From assembly GCF_042683165.1 (NCBI RefSeq), contig NZ_JBHUIZ010000015.1, positions 248,001 to 312,000 of the forward strand: 64,000 nucleotides of DNA, written 5' to 3'. Below are positions 8,203-16,559 of the stretch, piece after piece. The notes under the pieces are model-generated. The model was not told the DNA's origin, did not search any database, and worked only from the letters and a program-made list of their open reading frames with translations. Each line of letters begins with the position of its first letter. Position 1 is the stretch's first letter. This DNA is from Tigheibacillus halophilus. Its GTDB lineage: Bacteria; Bacillota; Bacilli; Bacillales; Amphibacillaceae. Both the position numbers and the translations under genes were made by a program.

Positions 8203-8740
8203 CACTGTTTCCCTATTTCTTGCTGCGTTGCTAATCCTTGTTGCAAGTATTGTCATTATTTCTAAAGCAAGCGGTGGCGAACCACAAGCATTTGGCTATC
8301 AGATTAAAACAGTTTTATCCGGATCAATGGAACCAGACATCAAGACAGGTTCTATCATTGCTGTCAAACCTGGCGGGGATATGACCCGTTTCAAGAAAAA
8401 CGATGTAATTACATTTACAAGTGATGAAAATATCTTGATTACACACCGCATCGTAAAAGTCATGCCCAGTGGCAACAATGTTCGCTATCAGACAAAAGGG
8501 GACAATAATGATGGACCGGATATGAACCCAGTAATGTCCCAAAATGTTGTAGCTGAATATACAGGATTCACTGTCCCTTATGTGGGATATGCACTGCATT
8601 TCCTGCAATCCAAAAATGGTGCCTGGCTCATGCTGATACCAGGATTTTTATTGATGATCTATTCAGGAGTGACAGTTTGGAGGGCGTTATCGGAAGTGGA
8701 AAAAGAAGCACCAAACAAGGGTACTGAAAACGCAGGGTAA
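8165..8740 (+). CDS. sipW: ER-type signal peptidase I (SipW)
   Basis: 191 residues. It belongs to the archaeal/ER-type signal peptidases that use a Ser-His dyad: Ser54 in LSGSMEP and His94 in ITHRIV, 40 residues apart as in B. subtilis SipW (Ser47, His87). An N-terminal membrane segment (about residues 13-33) and a C-terminal one (LMLIPGFLLMIYSGVTVW) anchor it in the membrane. It should remove the signal peptides of the CalY/TasA-like proteins and TapA in this locus. Start ATG 8165 (or 8168) follows AAGAAGGGA and lies inside tapA, suggesting translational coupling. A terminator at 8842-8870 ends the unit. Confidence 0.95.
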   Translation: MMKKRKAVRWINNTVSLFLAALLILVASIVIISKASGGEPQAFGYQIKTVLSGSMEPDIKTGSIIAVKPGGDMTRFKKNDVITFTSDENILITHRIVKVMPSGNNVRYQTKGDNNDGPDMNPVMSQNVVAEYTGFTVPYVGYALHFLQSKNGAWLMLIPGFLLMIYSGVTVWRALSEVEKEAPNKGTENAG

Positions 8741-8841
8741 CGTACATTTGAGGGGTTTAGCATGGAAGGTATGAGAGATACAAGAACCGTAGTTTACGCT
8801 GGCGGCGGGAAACTTTAGCTAAAAGCATTTAATAAAAACCT

Positions 8842-8870
8842 AAGGCAGGAAACCAGTTTCCTGCCTTTTA
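8842..8870 (+). terminator. Rho-independent terminator after sipW
   Basis: AAGGCAGGAAAC (8842-8853) pairs perfectly with GTTTCCTGCCTT (8856-8867) around a two-base centre, followed by a short T/A stretch. It ends the tapA-sipW transcript just before the promoter of the sugar operon. Confidence 0.75.
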
Positions 8871-8891
8871 AACATTGTTTTTAAAAAACAG

Positions 8892-8920
8892 TTGAAATTC
8901 TAAAAATCTAATCATATACT
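8892..8920 (+). promoter_or_regulatory. Sigma-A promoter of the beta-glucoside operon
   Basis: TTGAAA (8892-8897) and TATACT (8915-8920) are separated by exactly 17 bases, near consensus for sigma-A. Predicted transcription starts near 8927, immediately before the first LacI-type operator. Confidence 0.75.
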
Positions 8921-8928
8921 TAACAAAA

Positions 8929-8987
8929 GAAAGCGGTTTCCTGTTTTGAGGCCCTTCATTTTTTATCGATTATGGAAACCGGTTTCC
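8929..8987 (+). promoter_or_regulatory. Two LacI-family operator palindromes
   Basis: GGAAACCGGTTTCC (8974-8987) is a perfect 14-bp palindrome. GAAAGCGGTTTCC (8929-8941) is a close variant; their centres are 46 bases apart. Both have the central CG of LacI/GalR operators, but the palindrome departs from the CcpA consensus at four positions, so the LacI-type regulator encoded at 12281-13321 is the likelier ligand. The first site covers the predicted +1 region, so binding would block initiation; the pair could support looping or cooperative binding. Confidence 0.7.
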
Positions 8988-9088
8988 TAATAAGTCAAAC
9001 AAACAACGGAGGTGGTACGTTTTATTTGAAACAATCGCAAAGAGGACGAATTACTTTTTCCAACAGTAAAAGCACAGGGGGGATTCAA

Positions 9089-10369
9089 ATGAAAAAAGGC
9101 AAGTTTTTATTAATTAGCGGATTGGTAATGGTACTTATTTTCATGCTGGCGGCATGCAGCAAAGATTCAAATGCTGATGGCAAGAACGAGGAAGTCACAC
9201 TTAAATTCTGGGTATTCGGTGCAACAAACTACGATGAATTGGCTAAGGAATATGAAAAAGAAAACCCGGGAGTCAAAGTGAAAGTGAAGACTTCAGAAAA
9301 CGATGATCACCATAATGGTCTGTTCACAGCTTTATCAGCGGGACACGGTGCCCCGGATCTTGCAATGATTGAAATTGACCAGCTTGACCGATTTAAAGAA
9401 GCAAAGGATAGATTCGTAAACTTGTATGATGTGGGTGCAGATAAAGTCAAAGATAAATACCTGGACTGGAAATGGGAGATTGGCGAAAGCGAAGATGGTG
9501 ATTTCTTATACGGACTGCCAACGGATATCGGTCCGAAAGCAATGTTCTTCCGTACTGACTTGTTCGAAAAAGCTGGGTTGCCAACAGACCCTGATAAGGT
9601 GCAAGAGATGATCCAGTCAAAAGATGATTTAATCCAAGCAGGGGAGAAAATCAAAGAAAAAACTGGCAAACCATTGGTAGATAGTATGGAAATGGCTTAT
9701 CGTGCGGTAATCGATGGTGCGACAGAAAGCTTTTATGATGAAAAAGGAAATCTTTTAGTTGAAAATGATGGAAACGCTGTTAAAAAAGCTTACGATTTGG
9801 CCGTGGAATTCAATGATCACGGACTGGTTGGAGACTATGATATGTGGACACCGGAATGGGGAAATGCAGTGAACAATGGCGATTTCGCGATTGAAATGGG
9901 TGCTGCCTGGCTGAAAGGCTGGATGAAAGATAATGCGCCGGATGCTTCGGAAAAATTCCGCGTTGCGACACTGCCAAAGGAATTGGCTGGCAACTGGGGC
10001 GGGTCTTATATTGCGATCCCTAAGGAAACAAAACATGAGAAAGAAGCTTACAAGTTTGCGAAATGGCTGACATCTCCTGATAATCAGCTGAAGTCTTTCA
10101 AAAGCGATGCAGGATTGTTCCCATCTTCACCGGAAGTTTTTGATATGGAGGATTTCAAGAATATAGAAGATGAGTTCTTTGGCGGGCAAAAAACATCACA
10201 GTATTTTGCTGATGCAGCAAAGGATATCAATTTTGTATATAAAGGCAGCAAGTACAAGCCCACACAGGATGAAGTTCTCAATGCGCTGAAAAATGTCCGT
10301 GAAGGTGCTGATCCTGATAAAGAATGGAAAGAAGCTGTAAAACGTATGAAAAAATTACAAGATAGATAA
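9089..10369 (+). CDS. Sugar ABC transporter substrate-binding lipoprotein
   Basis: 426 residues from ATG 9089, preceded by AGGGGGGAT; the in-frame ATG at 8972 lies in the operator and has no binding site. Signal peptide ends in LAAC (Cys lipidation at about residue 22). The body matches family-1 sugar-binding proteins (LKFWVFGATNYDELAKEYE, GAPDLAMIEIDQLDRF, GLPTDIGPKAMFFRTDLFEKAGLP, WLTSPDNQLKSF). It delivers an extracellular sugar to the permeases encoded next. Given the ROK kinase and GH1 enzyme in the same operon, a beta-glucoside such as cellobiose is the most likely ligand (inference). No ATPase is encoded nearby, so a shared MsmX-type ATPase elsewhere is expected. Confidence 0.9.
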   Translation: MKKGKFLLISGLVMVLIFMLAACSKDSNADGKNEEVTLKFWVFGATNYDELAKEYEKENPGVKVKVKTSENDDHHNGLFTALSAGHGAPDLAMIEIDQLDRFKEAKDRFVNLYDVGADKVKDKYLDWKWEIGESEDGDFLYGLPTDIGPKAMFFRTDLFEKAGLPTDPDKVQEMIQSKDDLIQAGEKIKEKTGKPLVDSMEMAYRAVIDGATESFYDEKGNLLVENDGNAVKKAYDLAVEFNDHGLVGDYDMWTPEWGNAVNNGDFAIEMGAAWLKGWMKDNAPDASEKFRVATLPKELAGNWGGSYIAIPKETKHEKEAYKFAKWLTSPDNQLKSFKSDAGLFPSSPEVFDMEDFKNIEDEFFGGQKTSQYFADAAKDINFVYKGSKYKPTQDEVLNALKNVREGADPDKEWKEAVKRMKKLQDR

Positions 10370-10449
10370 AAAAGCTTTCACCCTTATGGATGTTTGCTGA
10401 ATGGCTGTTTTTATTGATAAAAGGAGTCTGCGTCAGGATATGCTGCATT

Positions 10450-10473
10450 GATATGGCAGTCAGCTGCCATATC
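10450..10473 (+). terminator. Intercistronic hairpin between binding-protein and permease genes
   Basis: GATATGGCAG (10450-10459) pairs perfectly with CTGCCATATC (10464-10473) around four bases. Only a weak T-rich stretch follows (GATGTCTTTTTC), so it may act as a partial terminator or as an mRNA 3'-end stabiliser that lets the binding protein be made in excess over the permeases. Confidence 0.65.
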
Positions 10474-10503
10474 GATGTCTTTTTCAAGGGAAGGGGGAAA
10501 GAC

Positions 10504-11427
10504 ATGGCTTTTAAACGGAAACACCGTTCAGAGGAAACAAAAGATAAAATCAGCGCTTACCTGTATATTTCGCCTTTCTTTATTATTTTCGCCATTATCG
10601 GGCTGTATCCAGCTATATTCAGTATTTACCTGGCTTTTCAAAAGTGGAATGGGTTCAGTGAAATGGAATATGTCGGCCTGCATAATTTCAGTGTGGTTCT
10701 GCATGATCCTTTATTTTGGAAGTCTCTGTACAATACGGTCATCATGGGCATCCTGGGGACAGCGCCGCAACTTATTGTTGGAATTATACTGGCGTTTATC
10801 CTCAATCAGGCATTTCTAAAATTCAAGAATGCCTTCAGGGCGATGATTTTTTTGCCATATATTACCTCTATGGTAGCAGTCGCACTGGTATTCGGTGTGT
10901 TTTTCAGCAGCAATGACACCGCGCTGGCAAATTATACTTTGGATGTATTCGGGTTGGATCCAGTATCTTGGAAAACCAGCGAGTGGGGTGCTAAAATCGC
11001 TATTTCCATCATGGTGTTTTGGCGTTGGATTGGGTATAACACGATTATTTATCTGGCAGGTCTGCAAAGTATACCAAAAGATTTATATGAAGCAGCACGT
11101 ATTGATGGCGCTAGTGTTTTTCAGCAATTACGCTATATTACGATTCCATTGTTAAAGCCGTTTGTCATGTTGACAGTGTTCTTTTCTACAGTAGGAGCGC
11201 TGCAGTTGTTCACGGAACCGACAGTATTCCTTGGTTCTGCTGCCTTCAGCAGGACTGAAGCGATGACGGTCGTGATGTATTTATACCGTGATGCATTTAG
11301 TTTACAGTCATTCGGAACTGGTTCGGCGACTGCTGTTATCTTGCTTGGGATTATCGTTATTGCTTCGGCAATTAATACGTACCTGTCATCAGGAATCCGC
11401 AAAAGGAAGAAGGGGATGAAGCTATGA
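10504..11427 (+). CDS. Sugar ABC transporter permease (MalF type)
   Basis: 307 residues from ATG 10504, preceded by GAAGGGGGAAAG. Six membrane segments are visible, beginning with ISPFFIIFAIIGLYPAIFSIYLAF, and the ATPase-docking EAA loop is present (EAARIDGASVFQQL). It forms one half of the membrane channel with the protein encoded at 11424. The 3' end overlaps that gene by four bases (ATGA), so the two are translationally coupled. Substrate as for the binding protein: probably a beta-glucoside. Confidence 0.92.
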   Translation: MAFKRKHRSEETKDKISAYLYISPFFIIFAIIGLYPAIFSIYLAFQKWNGFSEMEYVGLHNFSVVLHDPLFWKSLYNTVIMGILGTAPQLIVGIILAFILNQAFLKFKNAFRAMIFLPYITSMVAVALVFGVFFSSNDTALANYTLDVFGLDPVSWKTSEWGAKIAISIMVFWRWIGYNTIIYLAGLQSIPKDLYEAARIDGASVFQQLRYITIPLLKPFVMLTVFFSTVGALQLFTEPTVFLGSAAFSRTEAMTVVMYLYRDAFSLQSFGTGSATAVILLGIIVIASAINTYLSSGIRKRKKGMKL

Positions 11428-12248
11428 AAAAAATGACGGTTGGAAGATTTTTCGTATATGTATGCTTAATCATAGCTTCCTTCTTATCCATCTTTCCTTT
11501 TTACTGGATGTTTGTAATGGCCACCAGGCCAAGTGCGGCGTACAACGCCATACCCCCTACAATGACACCCGGCCATCAATTGGTGGAGAATTTCCAGAAG
11601 GTGCTGGATAAAATTCCATTTTACGGTGCCATGCTTAACACACTGATCGTTTGTTTGGTTGTCACTGCAGTTGTGCTCTTGATCAGTTCCTTGGCGGGAT
11701 TTGCCTTTGCTAAATTCAAATTCCCGGGAAAGAATATTTTTTTCATTTCCATCTTGTTGACGATGGTTATTCCACCGCAGCTTGGACTGATTCCACAGTA
11801 TTTCCTTATATCCAAGTTTGGATTGCTGGATACCTTATTAGGTGCGATGGTTATTTTCTTTCTGAATCCGCTGGGGATCTTCTTGATGCGCCAGTACATT
11901 TCCCAGTCTGTACCTGATGAGCTGGTAGAAGCAGCCAAGTTAGATGGTTGCTCCAATTTCCGTATTTTTTACCGGATTGTGCTGCCGATAATTTTACCTG
12001 CGTTTGCGACATTGGGAATTATCGTATTTACAGCAACATGGGGAGAGTTTTTATGGCAATTCACTGTTCTTAGGGACCCGGATATGTATACAATACAGGT
12101 AGCCTTATCTTCCATGAATACGACGAGCAATGTTGATTTTGGAATGCTGATGTCTGGTGTTTTCTGGGCGACCATACCGCTTGTCATTGTGTTCCTGATG
12201 TTCAATAAACTGTTCATTTCCAGTATTACGGAAGGATCAGTGAAGTAG
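11424..12248 (+). CDS. Sugar ABC transporter permease (MalG type)
   Basis: 274 residues with six predicted membrane segments and the EAA loop (EAAKLDGCSNFRIF). The proline-rich NPLGIFLMRQYI and WGEFLWQFTVL stretches are typical of MalG-like carbohydrate permeases. It starts within the stop region of the preceding permease (ATGA overlap) and follows its AGGAAGAAGGGGATG ribosome binding region. It pairs with that permease; the ATP-binding subunit is not encoded in this operon. Confidence 0.92.
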   Translation: MKKMTVGRFFVYVCLIIASFLSIFPFYWMFVMATRPSAAYNAIPPTMTPGHQLVENFQKVLDKIPFYGAMLNTLIVCLVVTAVVLLISSLAGFAFAKFKFPGKNIFFISILLTMVIPPQLGLIPQYFLISKFGLLDTLLGAMVIFFLNPLGIFLMRQYISQSVPDELVEAAKLDGCSNFRIFYRIVLPIILPAFATLGIIVFTATWGEFLWQFTVLRDPDMYTIQVALSSMNTTSNVDFGMLMSGVFWATIPLVIVFLMFNKLFISSITEGSVK

Positions 12249-12280
12249 GGCGCGAGATTATACAGACTTGAGGTTGAAAG

Positions 12281-13321
12281 ATGAAACTGACAATAAAAGA
12301 TATCGCGAAAATGGCTAATGTGTCCAGAGGAACCGTTTCAAAAGTGATCAATGGTTCAGGAAGTCTCAGCCAGCAAACAATAGATAAAGTGAATAAGATT
12401 ATTGAAGAGACCGGTTATCAGCCGACATTTTCTGCCAAGTTGCTCGCAACAAAAAAGTCCAACCTGATCGGATTGATTTTTGCCGGGGATATCAATGCAG
12501 AGATGAACCACCCGGTATTCAACGATATTGTCAATTCGTTTAAAAATGTTGTCGGTAATCTTGGTTATGATATACTGCTTTTTTCGAATAAATCATTTAG
12601 CAATGGCGGACAGGATTATTTGAAGAGGTGTGTTCATTTCCAGCTTGATGGATGCCTGGTCATTGCGGGGGATGAAATTGAAGAAGCAACCAGGGAACTG
12701 GACCGCAGTAATATTCCATGTGTCGGGATCGACATTGAACTGACAGGCCCGAACTCCAGTTATGTCACGACAGATAACGAAAAAGTTTCCGAATCAGTCG
12801 TGACCCATCTGTATTTAAACAGCATCCGGGAAGTGGCTTTTATCGGCGGGCCGGAAAATTCGTTTGTTTCGGGAATACGCAAGGACAGCTTCTTGAAACA
12901 TATGGCGTCATTCGGTATGCAGGTGGAAGAAGATTGGATCCAGCATGGAGATTATTTTGAAGAGAGCGGCTACCACGCTATGAAAAATATATTGCGTGCT
13001 AAACAGAAACCACAGGCAGTATATGCTGTTTCCGATATGATGGCGCTTGGTGCATTGCGGGCAATGAAAGAAGCAGAGGTGCGTGTGCCAGAAGATATGA
13101 AACTGATCGGCTGTGATGATATCGAAGCTTGTCGTTACAGTGATCCTACACTGGCGACGGTAAAGCAGGATAAAGAAAAAATGGGCAGGCTGGCAGCTGT
13201 GATGCTTCATGATCTAATTAATGAAACAGCACAGCCCCATGCGATGAAAGTTGATCCTGAGTTGATTGTGCGCGCATCGTGCGCTTTTGATACGGCACAG
13301 GTTGATAAAGAAGAAAAATGA
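12281..13321 (+). CDS. LacI-family transcriptional regulator
   Basis: 346 residues. The N-terminus is a classical LacI helix-turn-helix and hinge (TIKDIAKMANVSRGTVSKVI, then GYQPTFSAKLLATKKSN), followed by a periplasmic-binding-protein-like effector domain (IGLIFAGDINAE, VYAVSDMMALGALRAMKEA, IGCDDIEACRYSDPTLATV). It should bind the palindromes at 8929-8987 and release them on binding an operon substrate or intermediate. It lies in the middle of the operon, 32 bases after the second permease gene, so it is probably autoregulated. Direct evidence for operator and effector is lacking. Confidence 0.93.
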   Translation: MKLTIKDIAKMANVSRGTVSKVINGSGSLSQQTIDKVNKIIEETGYQPTFSAKLLATKKSNLIGLIFAGDINAEMNHPVFNDIVNSFKNVVGNLGYDILLFSNKSFSNGGQDYLKRCVHFQLDGCLVIAGDEIEEATRELDRSNIPCVGIDIELTGPNSSYVTTDNEKVSESVVTHLYLNSIREVAFIGGPENSFVSGIRKDSFLKHMASFGMQVEEDWIQHGDYFEESGYHAMKNILRAKQKPQAVYAVSDMMALGALRAMKEAEVRVPEDMKLIGCDDIEACRYSDPTLATVKQDKEKMGRLAAVMLHDLINETAQPHAMKVDPELIVRASCAFDTAQVDKEEK

Positions 13322-13393
13322 TGTGTACTGCAGCTGGTGATTTTGTGAAACAAAAAGACAACAAGACATGAGAGGGAATATGAGGTGCAGGCA

Positions 13394-14290
13394 ATGAAAA
13401 ACTTTTTGGCTGTTGATATCGGTGGAACGTATATCAAAACTGCTGTGATTGATGAAGCGGGATCCATCATGAAAATAAGCAAGATAAAAACGCCAAAATC
13501 ACTGGCAGGACTAATGGATTTAATAGCGGATTTGAATCAGGTTCATCCGGGGACGCAGGGGATTGCTGTCAGCTGTCCTGGTGCCGTTTCTGAAAAAGGC
13601 GTTGTACATGGTACCAGCGCTTTGCCTTACCTTCACGGACCAAACATCAAACAAATGATGGCAGAGCACACTGGGCAGCAGATATTCATGGAAAACGATG
13701 CGAACTGTGCTGCCTATGCGGAGCTCTGGAAGGGCAAAGCAAAAACAAAGCATGATGTACTTGTCATCGTGATTGGCACCGGGATCGGCGGAGCCATCAT
13801 TAAAAATGGAGAAGTGCATAAAGGCGCCAATCTGCACGGCGGTGAGTTTGGATATATGCTGATTCCGACTCATTCTGAAAACGGTTTCGATACATGGAGT
13901 GATACAGGGGCAACAGGCGCTTTGATCCGAAAGGTTGCATGGTTGAAGCAGCGGAAAGCCGATCAATTGACGGGAGAAGAAATTTTTAACCTAGCCACCG
14001 CAGGCGACCCGGTGTGCAAGCGTGAAGTTGCGGCATTTTATCGGTACCTAGCGCTTGGCATATACAATTTGCAATACATTTATGATCCAGAACTGATTTT
14101 AATTGGCGGTGGAATCAGTGCAAGGCCAGATTTAATTCAACAAATCAATACCAGCATCTCGGAAATCTTGCGGCGATTGCCGGGTTCAACAATCAAACCG
14201 GTTGTCGACACCTGTGAATTCCGTCAGCATGCAAACCTGCTTGGCGCAGTTTATGGATTGATGCAATTAGAGAAAGAGGCATTACATTAG
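13394..14290 (+). CDS. ROK-family sugar kinase (possible beta-glucoside kinase)
   Basis: 298 residues from ATG 13394, seven bases after GAGGTG; a GTG at 13385 sits inside that site. The phosphate-binding motif FLAVDIGGTYIKTAVID, catalytic ENDANCAAYAEL and ROK signature (VIGTGIGGAII, GANLHGGEFGYML) are present. No HTH domain precedes it, so it is a kinase rather than a regulator. The CxCGxxGC zinc site of glucokinases is absent, and the equivalent region reads SENGFDTWSDTGATGAL. With a GH1 enzyme that looks specific for phosphorylated substrates next door, phosphorylation of an imported beta-glucoside (BglK-like) is a plausible role; plain glucokinase is the alternative. Confidence 0.85.
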   Translation: MKNFLAVDIGGTYIKTAVIDEAGSIMKISKIKTPKSLAGLMDLIADLNQVHPGTQGIAVSCPGAVSEKGVVHGTSALPYLHGPNIKQMMAEHTGQQIFMENDANCAAYAELWKGKAKTKHDVLVIVIGTGIGGAIIKNGEVHKGANLHGGEFGYMLIPTHSENGFDTWSDTGATGALIRKVAWLKQRKADQLTGEEIFNLATAGDPVCKREVAAFYRYLALGIYNLQYIYDPELILIGGGISARPDLIQQINTSISEILRRLPGSTIKPVVDTCEFRQHANLLGAVYGLMQLEKEALH

Positions 14291-14309
14291 TATAAAGGAG
14301 CTGAATGGG

Positions 14310-15755
14310 ATGTATTACGAAAAAATGGACGCTTTTCCGAAGGGCTTCTTATGGGGTTCTGCTTCAGCCGCATATCAAATAGAGGGAGCCTGGAATGAAG
14401 ACGGTAAAGGTGCATCCGTATGGGATCATTTCACGAAAATCCCTGGTAAGACATACAAAGGGACAAGCGGAGATGTCGCAGTAGATCATTATCATCGTTA
14501 CAAGGAAGATGTGGCATTAATGAAGGAAATGGGATTGAAGGCATATCGGTTTTCCATTGCCTGGAGCCGGATTTTCCCTCATGGCAAAGGAGAAATGAAT
14601 GAGAAGGGCCTGCAATTTTACGAAGCCCTGATTGACGAGCTCTTATATCATGAGATTGAACCAATTGTCACATTGTATCACTGGGACCTGCCCCAAGCTC
14701 TGCAGGATGCATATGGCGGGTGGGAATCACGACAAATCATCGATGATTTCAACCATTACTGTGTGACATTGTTTCATAGATTGAAAGGGAAAGTGAAGTA
14801 CTGGGTCACTTTAAATGAGCAGAATGTATTTATCACACACGGGTATGAACAGGCGAAACATCCACCTGGTGTAACAGATCGCAAACGGATGTATGAAGCC
14901 AATCACATCGCCAACCTGGCGAATGCAAAAGCGATTGCATCCTTTCGGAAAATCATTCCCGAGGGCAAGATCGGTCCTAGTTTCGCTTATGGACCAGCAT
15001 ACCCTTATTCCAGTCATCCAATGGATGTGCTGGCTGCTGAAAATGCGGATGAATTCAATAATTATTGGTGGCTGGATGTGTATTGCCGCGGTGAGTACCC
15101 TGCTTCGGTATGGAAGTATCTGCAGGAACGTGGTCTTGAGCCTACCATGAAGGAAGGTGACGAAGCTGTGTTGAAAGCAGGTAGACCTGATTTCATGGGA
15201 GTGAATTTCTACCAAACAGCTACCTTTACTGCCAGCCCGCTTGATGAAAATTTTACTGGCGCGGTGAATGACAATCATGATGGCAAAAAAGGGAATTTTG
15301 TAGAAGGCGGTATACCTGGTGTATTCAAACGGAAGAGAAATGCGTCACTGGAAACAACTGACTGGGATTGGGAAATTGATCCTGTTGGATTAAGAATTGG
15401 ATTAAGAAGAATGACAAGCCGTTATGGCTTGCCTGTGCTGGTGACGGAAAACGGGCTTGGTGCTTTTGATCATGTGGAGGAAAGTGGTGTGATCCATGAC
15501 GATTATCGGATTGATTACCTCCGTAAGCACATTGTGCAATTGCAGGGAGCAATTACAGACGGTGTGGACTTGATGGGGTACTGCACCTGGTCCTTTACTG
15601 ACTTACTCAGTTGGCTAAATGGCTATCAAAAGCGCTACGGATTCGTTTATATCAATCAGGATGAATCAGAAAATAAAGATATGAAACGGATGAAAAAGAA
15701 AAGCTTTGACTGGTATAAAACAGTGATTGAAACGAATGGTGAGGAATTGAATTAG
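14310..15755 (+). CDS. Family GH1 glycosidase, probably 6-phospho-beta-glycosidase
   Basis: 481 residues; no signal peptide, hence cytoplasmic. GH1 N-terminal signature FPKGFLWGSASAAYQIEGAW; acid/base Glu170 in TLNEQN; nucleophile Glu380 in VTENGLG. In plain beta-glucosidases a Glu-Trp pair near the C-terminus contacts the glucose; here it reads Ser434-Trp435, followed by Lys441 and Tyr443 (SWLNGYQKRYGF). This resembles the phosphate-binding Ser/Lys/Tyr triad of 6-phospho-beta-glycosidases such as LacG. The enzyme would therefore act after the ROK kinase on an imported, then phosphorylated, disaccharide. Start ATG 14310 follows AAAGGAG. Family is certain; phospho-specificity is inferred from residues and context. 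Confidence 0.9.
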   Translation: MYYEKMDAFPKGFLWGSASAAYQIEGAWNEDGKGASVWDHFTKIPGKTYKGTSGDVAVDHYHRYKEDVALMKEMGLKAYRFSIAWSRIFPHGKGEMNEKGLQFYEALIDELLYHEIEPIVTLYHWDLPQALQDAYGGWESRQIIDDFNHYCVTLFHRLKGKVKYWVTLNEQNVFITHGYEQAKHPPGVTDRKRMYEANHIANLANAKAIASFRKIIPEGKIGPSFAYGPAYPYSSHPMDVLAAENADEFNNYWWLDVYCRGEYPASVWKYLQERGLEPTMKEGDEAVLKAGRPDFMGVNFYQTATFTASPLDENFTGAVNDNHDGKKGNFVEGGIPGVFKRKRNASLETTDWDWEIDPVGLRIGLRRMTSRYGLPVLVTENGLGAFDHVEESGVIHDDYRIDYLRKHIVQLQGAITDGVDLMGYCTWSFTDLLSWLNGYQKRYGFVYINQDESENKDMKRMKKKSFDWYKTVIETNGEELN

Positions 15756-15881
15756 GTGGGTTAGCAAGAATGATGACAGGCGGGAGATGGTGATACAGCA
15801 CGCAATTTCCGTGGGCAGAAAAAGCCATATTTATATTACATTACCTGTACTTTGTCTATATAAAAAATTGCCATATTATTC

Positions 15882-15910
15882 TTGACATTGGTAAACAACG
15901 ATGCTAACAT
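15882..15910 (+). promoter_or_regulatory. Sigma-A promoter of the T-box operon
   Basis: TTGACA (15882-15887) and TAACAT (15905-15910) are 17 bases apart. Transcription would begin near 15917, a few bases before stem I of the T-box leader. Confidence 0.75.
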
Positions 15911-15919
15911 TTCTGTAAA

Positions 15920-16180
15920 CTGTTGAAGAGGGAGTAAAACTGTTAAAGGTCTCTTAGCGAATCCGGGATGGTGTAAGCCGGACAGAAACCGTAACAGTAA
16001 ATGGGCCTCCGAGGGCGAAGCGAAAGAATTTTTTTAGTAGCTTAGACGCAGAGCCAGCGTTAAAAGGCTAAGGGTGTGTGACGCACTCTATGGAGATGGT
16101 ATGTAGATACATATCAAACAAGGTGGTACCGCGAGTTAACACTTGTCCTTGAATTATTATTTAAGGATAAGTGTTTTTTT
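15920..16180 (+). ncRNA. T-box riboswitch leader (Met or Trp specifier)
   Basis: A T-box senses uncharged tRNA and switches between antiterminator and terminator. Stem I has the AGTA element (15933-15936), a helix ACTGTTA/TAACAGT (15939-15945 with 15992-15998), and an apical region with AGCGAA and GGTG. The T-box AAGGTGGTACCGCGAG spans 16120-16135. The terminator pairs AACACTTGTCCTT (16138-16150) with AAGGATAAGTGTT (16163-16175), ending in a T run to 16180. The specifier loop after the helix reads AAATGGG, so the codon is ATG (16001-16003, Met) or TGG (16002-16004, Trp). The tRNA-tail pairing bases are TGGT (16124-16127), matching a tRNA with discriminator A. That fits tRNA-Met better than tRNA-Trp, whose Bacillus discriminator is G. 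Confidence 0.93.
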
Positions 16181-16214
16181 ATTATTTCTGGGTCTTTGGA
16201 AAGGAGCATGTATC

Positions 16215-16559
16215 GTGGATGATAGCTTTACACTATATAATCTAAAAGTGCAGGTTGTGGGGACAGATAAACCAATGGTGTGCGGCCATAAAGAAGGTGA
16301 CTATTTCTTAGTTACAGGTGAAGACATTGTTTTCCCTGAAAATAATTCATTCTCCCTGTATGCTTTAAGTGCTATTTTGCCTTTACTGCCTGCAAAGCAG
16401 CGGGTATTACAGGCTAATGACTGGATGTTGTCCGACAGTTTGATTGCCTGCCCCGATCCGAACTGTGGTGCAGTATTTAAAATAACCCGGATAGGAACGA
16501 AAGCATTCAGTCATGCCGAATGCACAATAGAACCTCTACATAAAGGAGATGGACAATAA
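16215..16559 (+). CDS. TIGR04076-like small cysteine-containing protein
   Basis: 114 residues. The start is GTG 16215, eight bases after AAAGGAG; the longer open frame reaches back into the T-box terminator and is not translated. Features match the TIGR04076 family of unknown function: an N-terminal beta strand (YNLKVQVVG), CGHKEGDYFLVTG, a central helical part, and CPDPNCGAVFKITRI near the end. The three cysteines suggest metal binding or redox chemistry, but nothing proves it. It is the first gene under T-box control and overlaps the aldo/keto reductase start (TAATG), so the two are probably coupled. Family recall is moderately confident; no function is claimed. Confidence 0.75.
   Translation: MDDSFTLYNLKVQVVGTDKPMVCGHKEGDYFLVTGEDIVFPENNSFSLYALSAILPLLPAKQRVLQANDWMLSDSLIACPDPNCGAVFKITRIGTKAFSHAECTIEPLHKGDGQ

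Noticed and set aside
8974..8987. Palindrome considered as a CcpA cre site
   Set aside because: It deviates at positions 1, 6, 9 and 14 of the cre consensus and is better explained by the local LacI regulator.
16143..16214. Upstream extension of the TIGR04076-like frame
   Set aside because: It reads through the T-box terminator; GTG 16215 has the ribosome binding site.
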